From contig NZ_JAJUWR010000001.1 of NCBI RefSeq assembly GCF_021390545.1, positions 62,001 through 126,000 on the forward strand: a DNA stretch of 64,000 nucleotides, given 5' to 3'. The position numbers and the translations under genes are program-made. This stretch comes from Algoriphagus sp. AGSA1. Its GTDB lineage: Bacteria; Bacteroidota; Bacteroidia; Cytophagales; Cyclobacteriaceae. The notes under the pieces are model-generated. The model ran no database searches and was not told the DNA's origin. It saw only the letters and a program-made list of their open reading frames with translations. Shown piece after piece: positions 1-7,974 of the stretch (positions are counted from its first letter, which is position 1; each line of letters begins with the position of its first letter).

Positions 1-1084
1 GGCTATTTGAATGCTTGTGTGTTTCGTAATAGTCCGCATACATCTCTCTGTAGGATTGGAAAGCAGCTTCCAGTTTTTCCTTGAGACTGCCTGGGTCGGA
101 AAGATCGATATCGGCAGGGATATCCATGACCAACGGAGAAATCTTCGTCCTCAAAAAATGGTCAGGGCAGCTTGTTCCCATAGGGGCCAGTTTACCCAGA
201 TCATGGCTGTTGATAAACTGTAATACCTCAGGGGCATCTGTGAAGGTGCCTACCATCAGGTTTTCCGACGAAGCCAGACCTCTCAATACCGGTGCAAGTT
301 TAGCAGCCTGGCTTTTTCTCTGATCAGGGGCTAGAGACTGTACTTTCTCCCCTCCGAATACCGGGCGTTTTTTACCGTAGTTCTGTGCTAAAAAACCTGA
401 TGCGGTTTCTATTACTTCCAGACTGTTGATATAACATTCGTAGGCGGTATCCCCCCACGTGAACAGTCCATGTCCACCAAGCATAATACCACGGATGCCC
501 GGGTTATCGTCTAAGGCCTGCTTTAACTGAAGGCCTAGATCAAATCCTGGTTTTTGCCACGGGACCCAGGCAATCTGCCCATTCCATAGGTCTTGGGTGA
601 TCTTTTCCCCATCTTTGGAAGCGGCTATGGCAATGGCAGCGTCCGGGTGTAGGTGATCTATATGTTTGAATGGTAAAAAAGCATGAAGGGGTGTATCGAT
701 GGACGGAGCCTTTGATTTGAGGTCATAGATGCAGTGGTTGAATAATCCTACCATTTCATCTTCAAATTCCAGCCCCCTATATATGCCTTTCAAAGCGCGC
801 AATTTATCCACATAGAGTCCTGCAAGACCTGCTTTGGTCAGTGTTCCTATGTCTCCTCCTGAGCCCTTTACCCACATTATTTCTACTTTCTCGTTGGTAA
901 GAGGATCTGCTTCATACGTTTTGCAACTTGTATTTCCACCTCCATAATTGGTGATTCTAAGGTCGGCTCCAAGTATATTAGAACGGTATATAAGAAGATC
1001 GACTTCTTTGCCCTCTAGTTTTGATGCGATGGCATCATCCCAGAGGTAACTTACATGTTTAAAATTTTGTGTCGTTGTGCTCAT
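1..1084 (-). CDS. Bifunctional rhamnulose-1-phosphate aldolase/dehydrogenase, N-terminal part (cut by window edge)
   Basis: The reverse strand reads open from an ATG at 1084 to the window edge, giving 361 residues of a protein that is usually about 700 residues long. The visible half is a class II aldolase/adducin-type domain: NYGGGNTSCK near residue 45, HIDHLHPDAA near residue 140 (histidines expected to bind the metal) and GGHGLFTWG near residue 195. In this family the missing C-terminal half is a short-chain dehydrogenase, so the full enzyme would cleave L-rhamnulose-1-phosphate to dihydroxyacetone phosphate and lactaldehyde and then oxidise the lactaldehyde in the cytoplasm. It is divergent from the rhamnose isomerase gene at 1714, which supports the rhamnose assignment. 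The dehydrogenase half is inferred from the family, not seen. Confidence 0.88.
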   Translation of the reverse strand, partial: MSTTTQNFKHVSYLWDDAIASKLEGKEVDLLIYRSNILGADLRITNYGGGNTSCKTYEADPLTNEKVEIMWVKGSGGDIGTLTKAGLAGLYVDKLRALKGIYRGLEFEDEMVGLFNHCIYDLKSKAPSIDTPLHAFLPFKHIDHLHPDAAIAIAASKDGEKITQDLWNGQIAWVPWQKPGFDLGLQLKQALDDNPGIRGIMLGGHGLFTWGDTAYECYINSLEVIETASGFLAQNYGKKRPVFGGEKVQSLAPDQRKSQAAKLAPVLRGLASSENLMVGTFTDAPEVLQFINSHDLGKLAPMGTSCPDHFLRTKISPLVMDIPADIDLSDPGSLKEKLEAAFQSYREMYADYYETHKHSNS

Positions 1085-1713
1085 TGTATTTGGCAGATTG
1101 TTCTGAATGTGAATATGGGTGAAAAGAATGCTTCAGGTATCCTGTGCTGTCTTGACTAAGTACGAAAATGTCCTTGTATTTATGGACTTACTGATAAATT
1201 CCATAGGGTCAGAATTTGTTTGGTAGTTCTGGTGGTTTTTTGTTTGATAAAGGATTTTCACATGTAGTTGTATTGGCCGTAGGGATTTCCTGCCGTTTTT
1301 ATTGCTGGTTCCCGAGCGCAATGGAAGCTTTAGGATTTATGGATTAGTAATCTAAAAAGTAATTTTCAGAATACATAGCCAGAGACCACTAGCGTGAATC
1401 CACTTGTGAGGATAGACATATAGATTGGATTTCCATGCATTTTGCTTTAATGTCGGGCATCTTGATCAGGAGCGGGCATTTAGCTGATCGAAACCAGAAG
1501 TGGAGAGAGTAGTTGGATGTAAAGTGTATGCATTGTAACTTCGTGATTAATAGATTTTTACTTGAACGCGGATCAGTTTTTATGATCTTGCCGAAAGTGG
1601 GATTGATCTAATGGGGTTGTTATGGATAAAAAATCCCTGCACCCGGTCTGCCTTGATATATTGTCCACTTTGTAGGCAATTCGAGTATAGTTGTACCAGT
1701 AAAAAAACCTTAC
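1085..1713. promoter_or_regulatory. Divergent intergenic region between the two rhamnose genes
   Basis: These 629 bases separate the divergent aldolase and isomerase genes and must hold both promoters. A TATAGTTG, close to the Bacteroidota -7 box TAnnTTTG, lies shortly before the isomerase start. I could not identify a regulator binding site with confidence. A 62-codon reverse ORF inside has no recognisable features and is not called. Confidence 0.4.
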
Positions 1714-2988
1714 ATGAGAATTTCAGAAGACCAGCTCTCTTTCTTTTCTTCAACAGACTTTCACAGACGCTCCCTGGATCTTTTACGGGAGCAGTTTTCC
1801 AGACATGATATAAACTTCGATGGGGTTATCCAAAAACTGCAGGAGTTTCAGATTGCCATACCCAGTGCTGCTTTGGGAGATGGGAGGGCAAAGAGCAATA
1901 GGGGAAGAACCGGTGGTAAACCGAGAAATCTCAACGAAAAGCTGGAAGATATCGGTCTTTTACAGCAACTGACCCGAAAGACCAATTCGGTGTCTGTGTA
2001 TATTCCCTCGGATATGCCGGAGGATTATCAGGAAACCAAGGAATTGGCAGATGATTTAAAACTGGAGTTTGACACCATGAACAGCACGAGCTCCCAAGAT
2101 CAGAACTTGAAGGAGTATGCCAAACTGGGATCCTTAGGGAATTCCAATAAAGCAGTACGGGACGAGGCGGTGGCCCATAATGAAGAGGTGATCACTATCG
2201 GCAAAAAACTTGGTAGTAAGGGACTCACAGTATGGATGGCTGATGGCAGTACCTCACCGGGTCAGTCCAACTTCAGGAGCACACTGGGGTGGACGGAGGA
2301 ATCACTCAGGGAAATCTATGAACTTATGCCCGCCGATTGGAATATGATGCTGGAGTACAAGCCTTATGCGCCTAACTCTTACCATACCGTAGTGCCAGAC
2401 TGGGGAACCTCATCCATGCTTGCCAGAAGGCTGGGAGCTAGGGCCAAAGTACTGGTGGATTTAGGACATCATTTGCCCAAGACAAATATAGAGCAAATAG
2501 TAGCTACCCTGATGTATCAAAATCTGCTGGCGGGGTTTCACTTCAATGACAGTAAGTACGGAGATGACGACCTCAATCACGGCAGTATCAAGCCTTATCA
2601 GCTGTTTTTGATATTTTGCGAGCTCATAGGAGGGGATAAGGATGGGGCGCAGGACTGGGACAGTATCTCTTGGATGATCGATGCCAGCTATAATACCCAA
2701 GACCCCCTAGTCGATTTGATCCAGGCACTGGAAGCTATCACTATTGCTTATGCCAAAGCCCTGCTGGTAGATCGTGATAAGCTTCAGGCATGTCAGCGGA
2801 ATGGAGAAGGTTCCCAAGCCCAGGAAATCCTCCAGATGGCTTATTTGACGGATGTCAGACCTTTGGTATGCGAAGCCAGAGTAAGGGCAGGAGGGGCTGC
2901 CGAGCCACTTGAGGCATATAGAATCCTTATGATACGAAACAAATTAGTACACGAAAGGGGAGTGAAATCCTACCATTCGTTTTTTTAA
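1714..2988 (+). CDS. rhaI: L-rhamnose isomerase / sugar isomerase, RhaI type
   Basis: A 424-residue TIM-barrel isomerase that converts L-rhamnose to L-rhamnulose in the cytoplasm, the first catabolic step. The sequence matches the Pseudomonas stutzeri-like L-rhamnose isomerase family: MLEYKPYAPN (E214, probable metal ligand), VLVDLGHHLPKTN (Asp and His) and FHFNDSKYGDDDL (Asp cluster) follow each other as expected for the two-metal site. The length fits the family. The gene is divergent from the rhamnulose-phosphate aldolase gene and is followed after 27 bases by a sulfatase, so the two are probably one transcript. No rhamnulokinase is visible; it may lie left of the window. Some members of this family also isomerise other sugars, so exact substrate range is open. 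Confidence 0.9.
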   Translation: MRISEDQLSFFSSTDFHRRSLDLLREQFSRHDINFDGVIQKLQEFQIAIPSAALGDGRAKSNRGRTGGKPRNLNEKLEDIGLLQQLTRKTNSVSVYIPSDMPEDYQETKELADDLKLEFDTMNSTSSQDQNLKEYAKLGSLGNSNKAVRDEAVAHNEEVITIGKKLGSKGLTVWMADGSTSPGQSNFRSTLGWTEESLREIYELMPADWNMMLEYKPYAPNSYHTVVPDWGTSSMLARRLGARAKVLVDLGHHLPKTNIEQIVATLMYQNLLAGFHFNDSKYGDDDLNHGSIKPYQLFLIFCELIGGDKDGAQDWDSISWMIDASYNTQDPLVDLIQALEAITIAYAKALLVDRDKLQACQRNGEGSQAQEILQMAYLTDVRPLVCEARVRAGGAAEPLEAYRILMIRNKLVHERGVKSYHSFF

Positions 2989-3015
2989 GAGGAGTTAAAA
3001 ATACTAACTTAGGAC

Positions 3016-4494
3016 ATGTTAAGATCAATTGTATCCACTCTTGTCCTACTGGTTTTTTCAGCTTCTGTGATCTTCAGTTGCAACTCACGGGAAGATCAGA
3101 GGGAGGATTCTGTCAGTTTAGGAACAAAACCGAATATCATCTTTATCCTCGCCGATGATCTGGGCTATGGGGACTTGGGGTTTTTAGGACAGCAATACAT
3201 AGAAACTCCCAATATCGATAAACTTGCCAAAGAGGGCATGTTCTTTACCAGTCACTATTCAGGAGCTACAGTATGTGCCCCGTCCCGATCGTCTTTTTTG
3301 ACTGGGTTGCATACAGGGCATACCCCAGTTCGGGGCAATCTCCAGGTAGGATCCGAAGGACAGTATCCCTTGCCGGATTCCATTGCTTCTATCGGCAGGG
3401 TGATGAGACAGATGGGCTATAAGACTGGGGCTTTCGGAAAATGGGGCCTTGGCTTTGCCGGTAATTCTGGTGATCCTATAAAGCATGGATTCGAGCGGTT
3501 CTATGGCTATTACAGCCAAAGTATTGCGCATCGATACTACCCTGCCTATCTGTGGGACAATGGAGAAAAGGTGGTTTTGGAGGGGAATGACTGGACAAAA
3601 AAGACAGTATATGCCCCGGATCTCATACAGCAAGAAACAATTTCATTTATTGAAGAAAATAAGGAAAATCCTTTCTTCCTCTATATGCCGATCATCATGC
3701 CCCATGCAGAACTGGCGGCTCCGGATGATGAGATTTTCCAAAAATATAGGGATAAATTTGGAGAGGAAACGCCACATCCAGCAGGGCCAGGCACGGAATA
3801 TGGGCCAGATATGAAGCTCTCGGCCTACCAATCCCAGCCATATCCCCATGCTACATTTGCGGCAATGGTGGGACGAATCGACAGGTACGTAGGGGAAATA
3901 GTGTCTAAACTAAAGGAATTGGGATTGACCGAAAATACCTTGATCATATTCGCTTCGGACAATGGGGCTCATCAGGAAGGAGGCGCAGACCCAGATTTTT
4001 TCAATAGTAATGGCCCCTTTCGGGGGTACAAGCGGGATTTGTATGAGGGCGGGGTGCGCACACCTATGATTGCCTGGTGGCCTGGTACTATTCAAGCAGG
4101 TTCTGAAAGTGATCATATCTCAGCTTTCTGGGATTTATTGCCGACTTTCGCTGATGTGGCCGGAGCTGATATTCCTGGGCATATCGACGGTATTTCATTT
4201 TTGCCGACACTGCTACAACAAAAAGATCAGAAGGAGCATGGGTTTTTATATTGGGAGTTTCATGAGCAGGGAGGAAAGCAGGCAGTGAGACAAGGGAAAT
4301 GGAAGGCAGTCAAGCTTCAGGTTTTTGGTGGCGGATCCCCAACTGTTGAATTGTATGATCTGGATGCAGATATAGCAGAGGAGAACAATATCGCCGCGGA
4401 GAACCCGGGTAAAGTAAAAGAGCTGGTAGAGTTGATGGGCTCGTCTCATATACCCAATCCAGTTTTCGGGTTGTTGCCTTCAGAAAGGAAATGA
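3016..4494 (+). CDS. Arylsulfatase-family lipoprotein (S1 sulfatase)
   Basis: A 492-residue sulfatase. The N-terminus is a lipoprotein signal peptide with cysteine 22 (FSC), so the enzyme is probably anchored outside the cytoplasm. The metal-binding DD is at residues 47-48 in ILADDLGYGDLG. The formylglycine site CAPSR is at residues 87-91, the CxPSR form matured by a formylglycine-generating enzyme. FASDNGAHQEGG and GGVRTPMIAWWPG follow as in S1 sulfatases. It removes sulfate esters from glycans or aryl esters. Position directly behind the rhamnose isomerase suggests desulfation of a sulfated rhamnose-containing polysaccharide such as ulvan or rhamnan; that substrate is inference. The subfamily cannot be assigned by eye. 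Confidence 0.93.
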   Translation: MLRSIVSTLVLLVFSASVIFSCNSREDQREDSVSLGTKPNIIFILADDLGYGDLGFLGQQYIETPNIDKLAKEGMFFTSHYSGATVCAPSRSSFLTGLHTGHTPVRGNLQVGSEGQYPLPDSIASIGRVMRQMGYKTGAFGKWGLGFAGNSGDPIKHGFERFYGYYSQSIAHRYYPAYLWDNGEKVVLEGNDWTKKTVYAPDLIQQETISFIEENKENPFFLYMPIIMPHAELAAPDDEIFQKYRDKFGEETPHPAGPGTEYGPDMKLSAYQSQPYPHATFAAMVGRIDRYVGEIVSKLKELGLTENTLIIFASDNGAHQEGGADPDFFNSNGPFRGYKRDLYEGGVRTPMIAWWPGTIQAGSESDHISAFWDLLPTFADVAGADIPGHIDGISFLPTLLQQKDQKEHGFLYWEFHEQGGKQAVRQGKWKAVKLQVFGGGSPTVELYDLDADIAEENNIAAENPGKVKELVELMGSSHIPNPVFGLLPSERK

Positions 4495-4495
4495 G

Positions 4496-4523
4496 AAAAG
4501 GCGAGGAAAAATCCCCGCCTTTT
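4496..4523 (+). terminator. Terminator after the rhaI-sulfatase operon
   Basis: An inverted repeat with arms AAAAGGCG and CGCCTTTT and a partly paired loop begins two bases after the sulfatase stop. It closes the probable rhaI-sulfatase transcript. Confidence 0.7.
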
Positions 4524-4707
4524 CGTACCCAATCTATTTACTGTAAAACCTTTGAATGATTGAATATAGCAAGACAAAAGAATTTGGGTGTCCTTTCCTG
4601 TCCTGCTTTGCTTTGAATTATTTGAGATATTCTGATCTGATTACCAATTATATAAGGATATTTACCCTGTAGCTATAAAACCAAGGATAACCTTATTCGA
4701 TATACCA

Positions 4708-5730
4708 ATGAAAAAAATCAGCTTTTTATTGCTTATTGTTTCCATTCAGGCATGTACAAATCCAAAAGCCACTACTGAGGAGGAACCAGAGAAAGGCAAC
4801 TATCAAACAGTGGGGTCTGTAGAGAGAATTACATCCGGGATTGACCTGCTGTTGGCCGAGGGGGCAGAGATAGAGGTGATAGCCTCTGGATTTGAATGGG
4901 CCGAAGGCCCATTGTGGTTAAAAGACCTGGATGCATTGATATTTACCGATGTTCCCACCAATAAGGTATGGAAGTGGAGTGAGAAAGACAGCCTTACTTT
5001 ATTTTTGGAGCCTTCTGGGTACTTTGGCTCAGAGACCAACAAGAAGGAGCCTGGGGCAAATGGATTGGCGCTGGACAAGGATGGGAAACTGATTCTTTGC
5101 CAGCATGGGGAAAGACAGATTGCGAGGATGGAGGCTTCCTTAGGGGATCCCAAACCTGAATTCACTGCCCTGGCCTCGGAATATGAAGGAAAAAGGTTCA
5201 ATAGCCCTAACGATCTGGTGATAAATAAAAAGGAACAGCTGTTTTTCACTGATCCCCCTTATGGTCTGGATGATTGGGATCCGAAGGAACTGGATTTTCA
5301 GGGGGTATATAGATTGGATCCTGATGGAGAATTGACCTTACTGATAGATTCACTAAGTAGGCCAAACGGCATAGGGCTGAGTCCTGATGAGAATACTCTT
5401 TATGTGGCGCAGTCGGATTTTCAAAAAGCCAGGTATTATGCATTTGAACTGGATGAAAACGGAGAGGTACTTAGCGGAAAGGTCTTACTGGATGCTACCG
5501 GGAGCATAGGACGGGAGATGCCCGGATTGCCGGATGGGCTGACCGTACATAGCTCCGGTATATTGTTTGCTTCAGGGCCAGGTGGGATCTGGGTGATCAG
5601 TGAACAGGGGGAGCATATGGGGACGATTATGACAGGTCAGGGCACTGCCAACTGCACCTTCAATGCTGATGAATCCTACCTATATATGACTGCTGATGCA
5701 TACTTGATGCGGATTAAAATGAAAGAATGA
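4708..5730 (+). CDS. SMP-30/gluconolactonase family lipoprotein
   Basis: A 340-residue six-bladed beta-propeller hydrolase. The signal peptide ends in IQAC, making cysteine 16 the lipidation site. Family motifs are FEWAEGPLWLKDLDALIFTD near residue 60 (with the first metal-binding Glu), PGANGLALDKDGKLILCQHG near residue 112, FNSPNDLVI near residue 160 (Asn ligand), FTDPPYGL near residue 180 and LPDGLTVHSSG near residue 272 (Asp ligand). Such enzymes open aldonolactones. Near rhamnose genes and a sulfatase it may act on a lactone from periplasmic sugar oxidation, but the substrate is not known. It stands 213 bases behind the sulfatase, past a terminator, so it likely has its own promoter. Confidence 0.9.
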   Translation: MKKISFLLLIVSIQACTNPKATTEEEPEKGNYQTVGSVERITSGIDLLLAEGAEIEVIASGFEWAEGPLWLKDLDALIFTDVPTNKVWKWSEKDSLTLFLEPSGYFGSETNKKEPGANGLALDKDGKLILCQHGERQIARMEASLGDPKPEFTALASEYEGKRFNSPNDLVINKKEQLFFTDPPYGLDDWDPKELDFQGVYRLDPDGELTLLIDSLSRPNGIGLSPDENTLYVAQSDFQKARYYAFELDENGEVLSGKVLLDATGSIGREMPGLPDGLTVHSSGILFASGPGGIWVISEQGEHMGTIMTGQGTANCTFNADESYLYMTADAYLMRIKMKE

Positions 5731-5832
5731 GTGCCCTAGTCCTTAATTTTATTTATTGATCAATGTTTGTCTGTTCTTAATTTAAATAGAATTCTTTGTT
5801 TTGCGATAGTGTAAATCAACCCTTAAAGTCTT

Positions 5833-6195
5833 ATGAAGCTTAACAAAATATTTTATGGAGTATGGATTTTTATATTCGCTCTTTTTGCTTATTGGCAATT
5901 CAATGATCCGGATCCGGAAGTTTGGATAAGTGTCTATGGGGTAGCTATCATCTTTTGTATTCTGGCAACCCGTGGGATCTTCCCTAAAATCCCCTTGACG
6001 ATCTTGGCCATCTGCTGTGTGATAGGTGCAGTGTATTTCTGGCAGGGGGATGTACCAGGTTGGATTTCCGAAGAGATGGAACAGAGGGACCTAAGCATGA
6101 AAACCCAATCTATGGAAGAGTCCAGGGAAACTTTCGGATTATTGATCATACTACTGGTGATGCTTCCTGCGTTGTGGAAGGCATGGAAAAAATAG
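5833..6195 (+). CDS. TMEM220-like small membrane protein
   Basis: A 120-residue protein with four predicted membrane helices (about residues 7-23, 32-49, 53-70 and 98-117). The N-terminal pattern FAYWQFNDPDPEVW is typical of the transmembrane family 220, found in Bacteroidota and eukaryotes. No biochemical role is established for the family. It has its own 5' leader of about 100 bases after the lactonase gene. Confidence 0.8.
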   Translation: MKLNKIFYGVWIFIFALFAYWQFNDPDPEVWISVYGVAIIFCILATRGIFPKIPLTILAICCVIGAVYFWQGDVPGWISEEMEQRDLSMKTQSMEESRETFGLLIILLVMLPALWKAWKK

Positions 6196-6263
6196 ACCCG
6201 GGTTCATGTTTCTCCTAAATTCCGTTTCCATTATCTATATTGCACTCATACCCACATATAACC

Positions 6264-7013
6264 ATGAAAAAGACGTTTTTAAGTTTGATGGCCATGTTTT
6301 TTACACTTGGAGCTTTTGCGCAGCAATTACCTAATAGTACTTCTACCTATTTTGAGGTCAGAAAGTACTATGCCAATGAGGGCAAATTACCTGATCTGAT
6401 CAAGCGGTTTGAGAACCATACCATGGCACTATTTGAGAAAAACGGCATGGAAAATATAGCGTATTTTGTCCCTGTGCAGAATATGGATAATTCCCTGACC
6501 TATATTCTCGGCTATCCGGATCAAAAATCCAGGGATCGTATGTGGGATAAATTCGTGAATGATCCCGAATGGCAGAAAGCCAAAAAGGAGTCGGAGGTCA
6601 ATGGAGGGCTTGTGAAAAGTGTAGATCAGACATTTATGAAGCTGGCACCGGGACTGAATGATACGCCCAAGCCTAGGCCAAGCGGAGTGTTTCAGCTAAG
6701 AACCTATACTTGCTTTGATGGCAAGTTGGACAAGCTGATCGCCAGGTTTAAAAACCATACGCAGGATCTGTTTGAAAAGCAGGGGTTGAGAAATTATCCG
6801 TACTGGGTAACAGTGGAGAAAGATGGAAGCCAGCCGAAGCTGGTCTATCTGCTGGCAGATAAGGATCAGGCGGCTTTCGAAAGGGATTTTCAGAACTTTC
6901 TCAAAGATCCGGCGTGGGTAAAAGCTCGGGATGCATCTGAGGCGGATGGTAAAATCGTGGAGCGGGTAGATGCGGTGTTTTTTACAGGTTTGCCTTTCTC
7001 GCCGATGAAGTAA
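6264..7013 (+). CDS. Secreted NIPSNAP-domain protein (two NIPSNAP repeats)
   Basis: About 249 residues from the ATG at 6264; an in-frame ATG eight codons earlier lacks a good ribosome site, and the signal peptide MKKTFLSLMAMFFTLGAFAQQ starts at 6264. Two homologous NIPSNAP domains follow. The first has EVRKYYANEGKLPDLIKRFENHTMALFEKNG, the second LRTYTCFDGKLDKLIARFKNHTQDLFEKQG, each a ferredoxin-like alpha-beta fold. The function in bacteria is unknown; the family is common beside sugar-catabolism genes in Bacteroidota. Cleavage after FAQ implies a periplasmic or secreted protein. Confidence 0.88.
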   Translation: MKKTFLSLMAMFFTLGAFAQQLPNSTSTYFEVRKYYANEGKLPDLIKRFENHTMALFEKNGMENIAYFVPVQNMDNSLTYILGYPDQKSRDRMWDKFVNDPEWQKAKKESEVNGGLVKSVDQTFMKLAPGLNDTPKPRPSGVFQLRTYTCFDGKLDKLIARFKNHTQDLFEKQGLRNYPYWVTVEKDGSQPKLVYLLADKDQAAFERDFQNFLKDPAWVKARDASEADGKIVERVDAVFFTGLPFSPMK

Positions 7014-7123
7014 GTCCCAGAAAACCAATCAGTACATTGAGAATAGTACATGGCTCTTTTGTAGCGAATAGGTCGATGTGCCCGTATGGTTATTGATAAC
7101 TGTTTGCAATAAACCTGATTGTT

Positions 7124-7477
7124 ATGAAAAAGGCACTTTACTCTATTTTGTTTTGTCTGGTATTCAGCTTTGGCTGCAAGGACAATGAAGATCCGGCCAC
7201 AGCCTGTGGAGTGGGGAAACCTATCGAAAACATTCCTTGGCTTAAACAATTGGCCGAAGAATCCGCTGAAAGCGGACTGGCGGAATTTTCCTATATAGCC
7301 CAAGCCAAGTATAGAGGGAAAAGAGTTTTTTACTGGGGCAGTTGTTGTCCCAATTGTAGTTGGGCTTTAGTATTGTTGGATTGCTCAGGGGATAGGATAG
7401 AGGGAGAATATACATTTGATGATCTTGATGAACAGAAAGTGATCTGGCAACCTGAAAACTGGCAGTGCTCCTTCTAA
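7124..7477 (+). CDS. Small cysteine-rich lipoprotein of unknown function
   Basis: A 117-residue protein I do not recognise. The signal peptide ends FSFGC, making cysteine 18 the lipid anchor. The mature part is cysteine-rich, with a compact WGSCCPNCSW cluster in the middle, a DCSGD and a terminal WQCSF, which may form disulfides or bind a metal. Codon use looks ordinary. It follows the NIPSNAP gene by 110 bases and may share its transcript. Confidence 0.7.
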   Translation: MKKALYSILFCLVFSFGCKDNEDPATACGVGKPIENIPWLKQLAEESAESGLAEFSYIAQAKYRGKRVFYWGSCCPNCSWALVLLDCSGDRIEGEYTFDDLDEQKVIWQPENWQCSF

Positions 7478-7621
7478 AGGTGACATAGAGTGATGCGTAA
7501 AGGGGCAATGTAATACTTTGTTCTTAATTTATATATCACCCGTAGCCATCTAGCTCTTACGGCTTTTACAGGAAATATAGGGATTTCCAGCCGTGTAGGA
7601 TCAATACAGAATTTACCGAAC

Positions 7622-7795
7622 GTGCCGTTGGCACTTTTGGCGAATCCGTTCGGATCCCTAACCCTGAATTTCGCTTTACTGCATTCAGGGCAGTTAGCTG
7701 TTGTGCGGTTGGCACAAACACTCAAAATGATCTCTGGCAAAATCATTTCCCTTGCCAAAGGCAAGAACAGTAAATGCCCAGAATGCAATTCTGGG
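7622..7795. repeat. Cluster of five short stem-loops in an intergenic region
   Basis: The 497-base gap between 7478 and 7974 contains five near-perfect inverted repeats: GTGCC-N3-GGCAC (7622-7634), ATCCG-N2-CGGAT (7644-7655), CCCTGAAT...ATTCAGGG (7662-7690), CTTGCC-AAA-GGCAAG (7751-7765) and CCCAGAAT-N3-ATTCTGGG (7777-7795). Short ORFs run across it in both directions but show no protein features. It may be a REP-type or structured-RNA region between converging genes. Confidence 0.6.
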
Positions 7796-7925
7796 TTAAG
7801 GAAGTCGATCTGTTTTCAGAGTGCCAACGGTACGATCAGTAATGTAAAGGTATTTGCGATCAGCCCTGCACATTTGGTGTTTTTATCCTGGAGAAATAAA
7901 GTAGGCCTTTTAGGCTGCAAACAAA

Positions 7926-7957
7926 AAAATCCAACCCCGTTTCTGAGGTTGGATTTT
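7926..7957 (-). terminator. Terminator of the ThuA fusion gene
   Basis: Perfect 11-base arms AAAATCCAACC and GGTTGGATTTT flank a ten-base loop 18 bases past the stop of the reverse-strand gene. On the minus strand the hairpin runs straight into a T tract. Confidence 0.85.
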
Positions 7958-7974
7958 CTGCATTATGACTAGAC

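Noticed and set aside
1133-1321. 62-codon reverse ORF in the rhamnose divergent region
   Set aside because: No signal peptide, motif or ribosome site, and it lies where both promoters must be.
7474-7972. Overlapping ORFs of 104 and 116 codons on opposite strands
   Set aside because: They cross a cluster of stem-loops and read through repeats; translations show no protein features.
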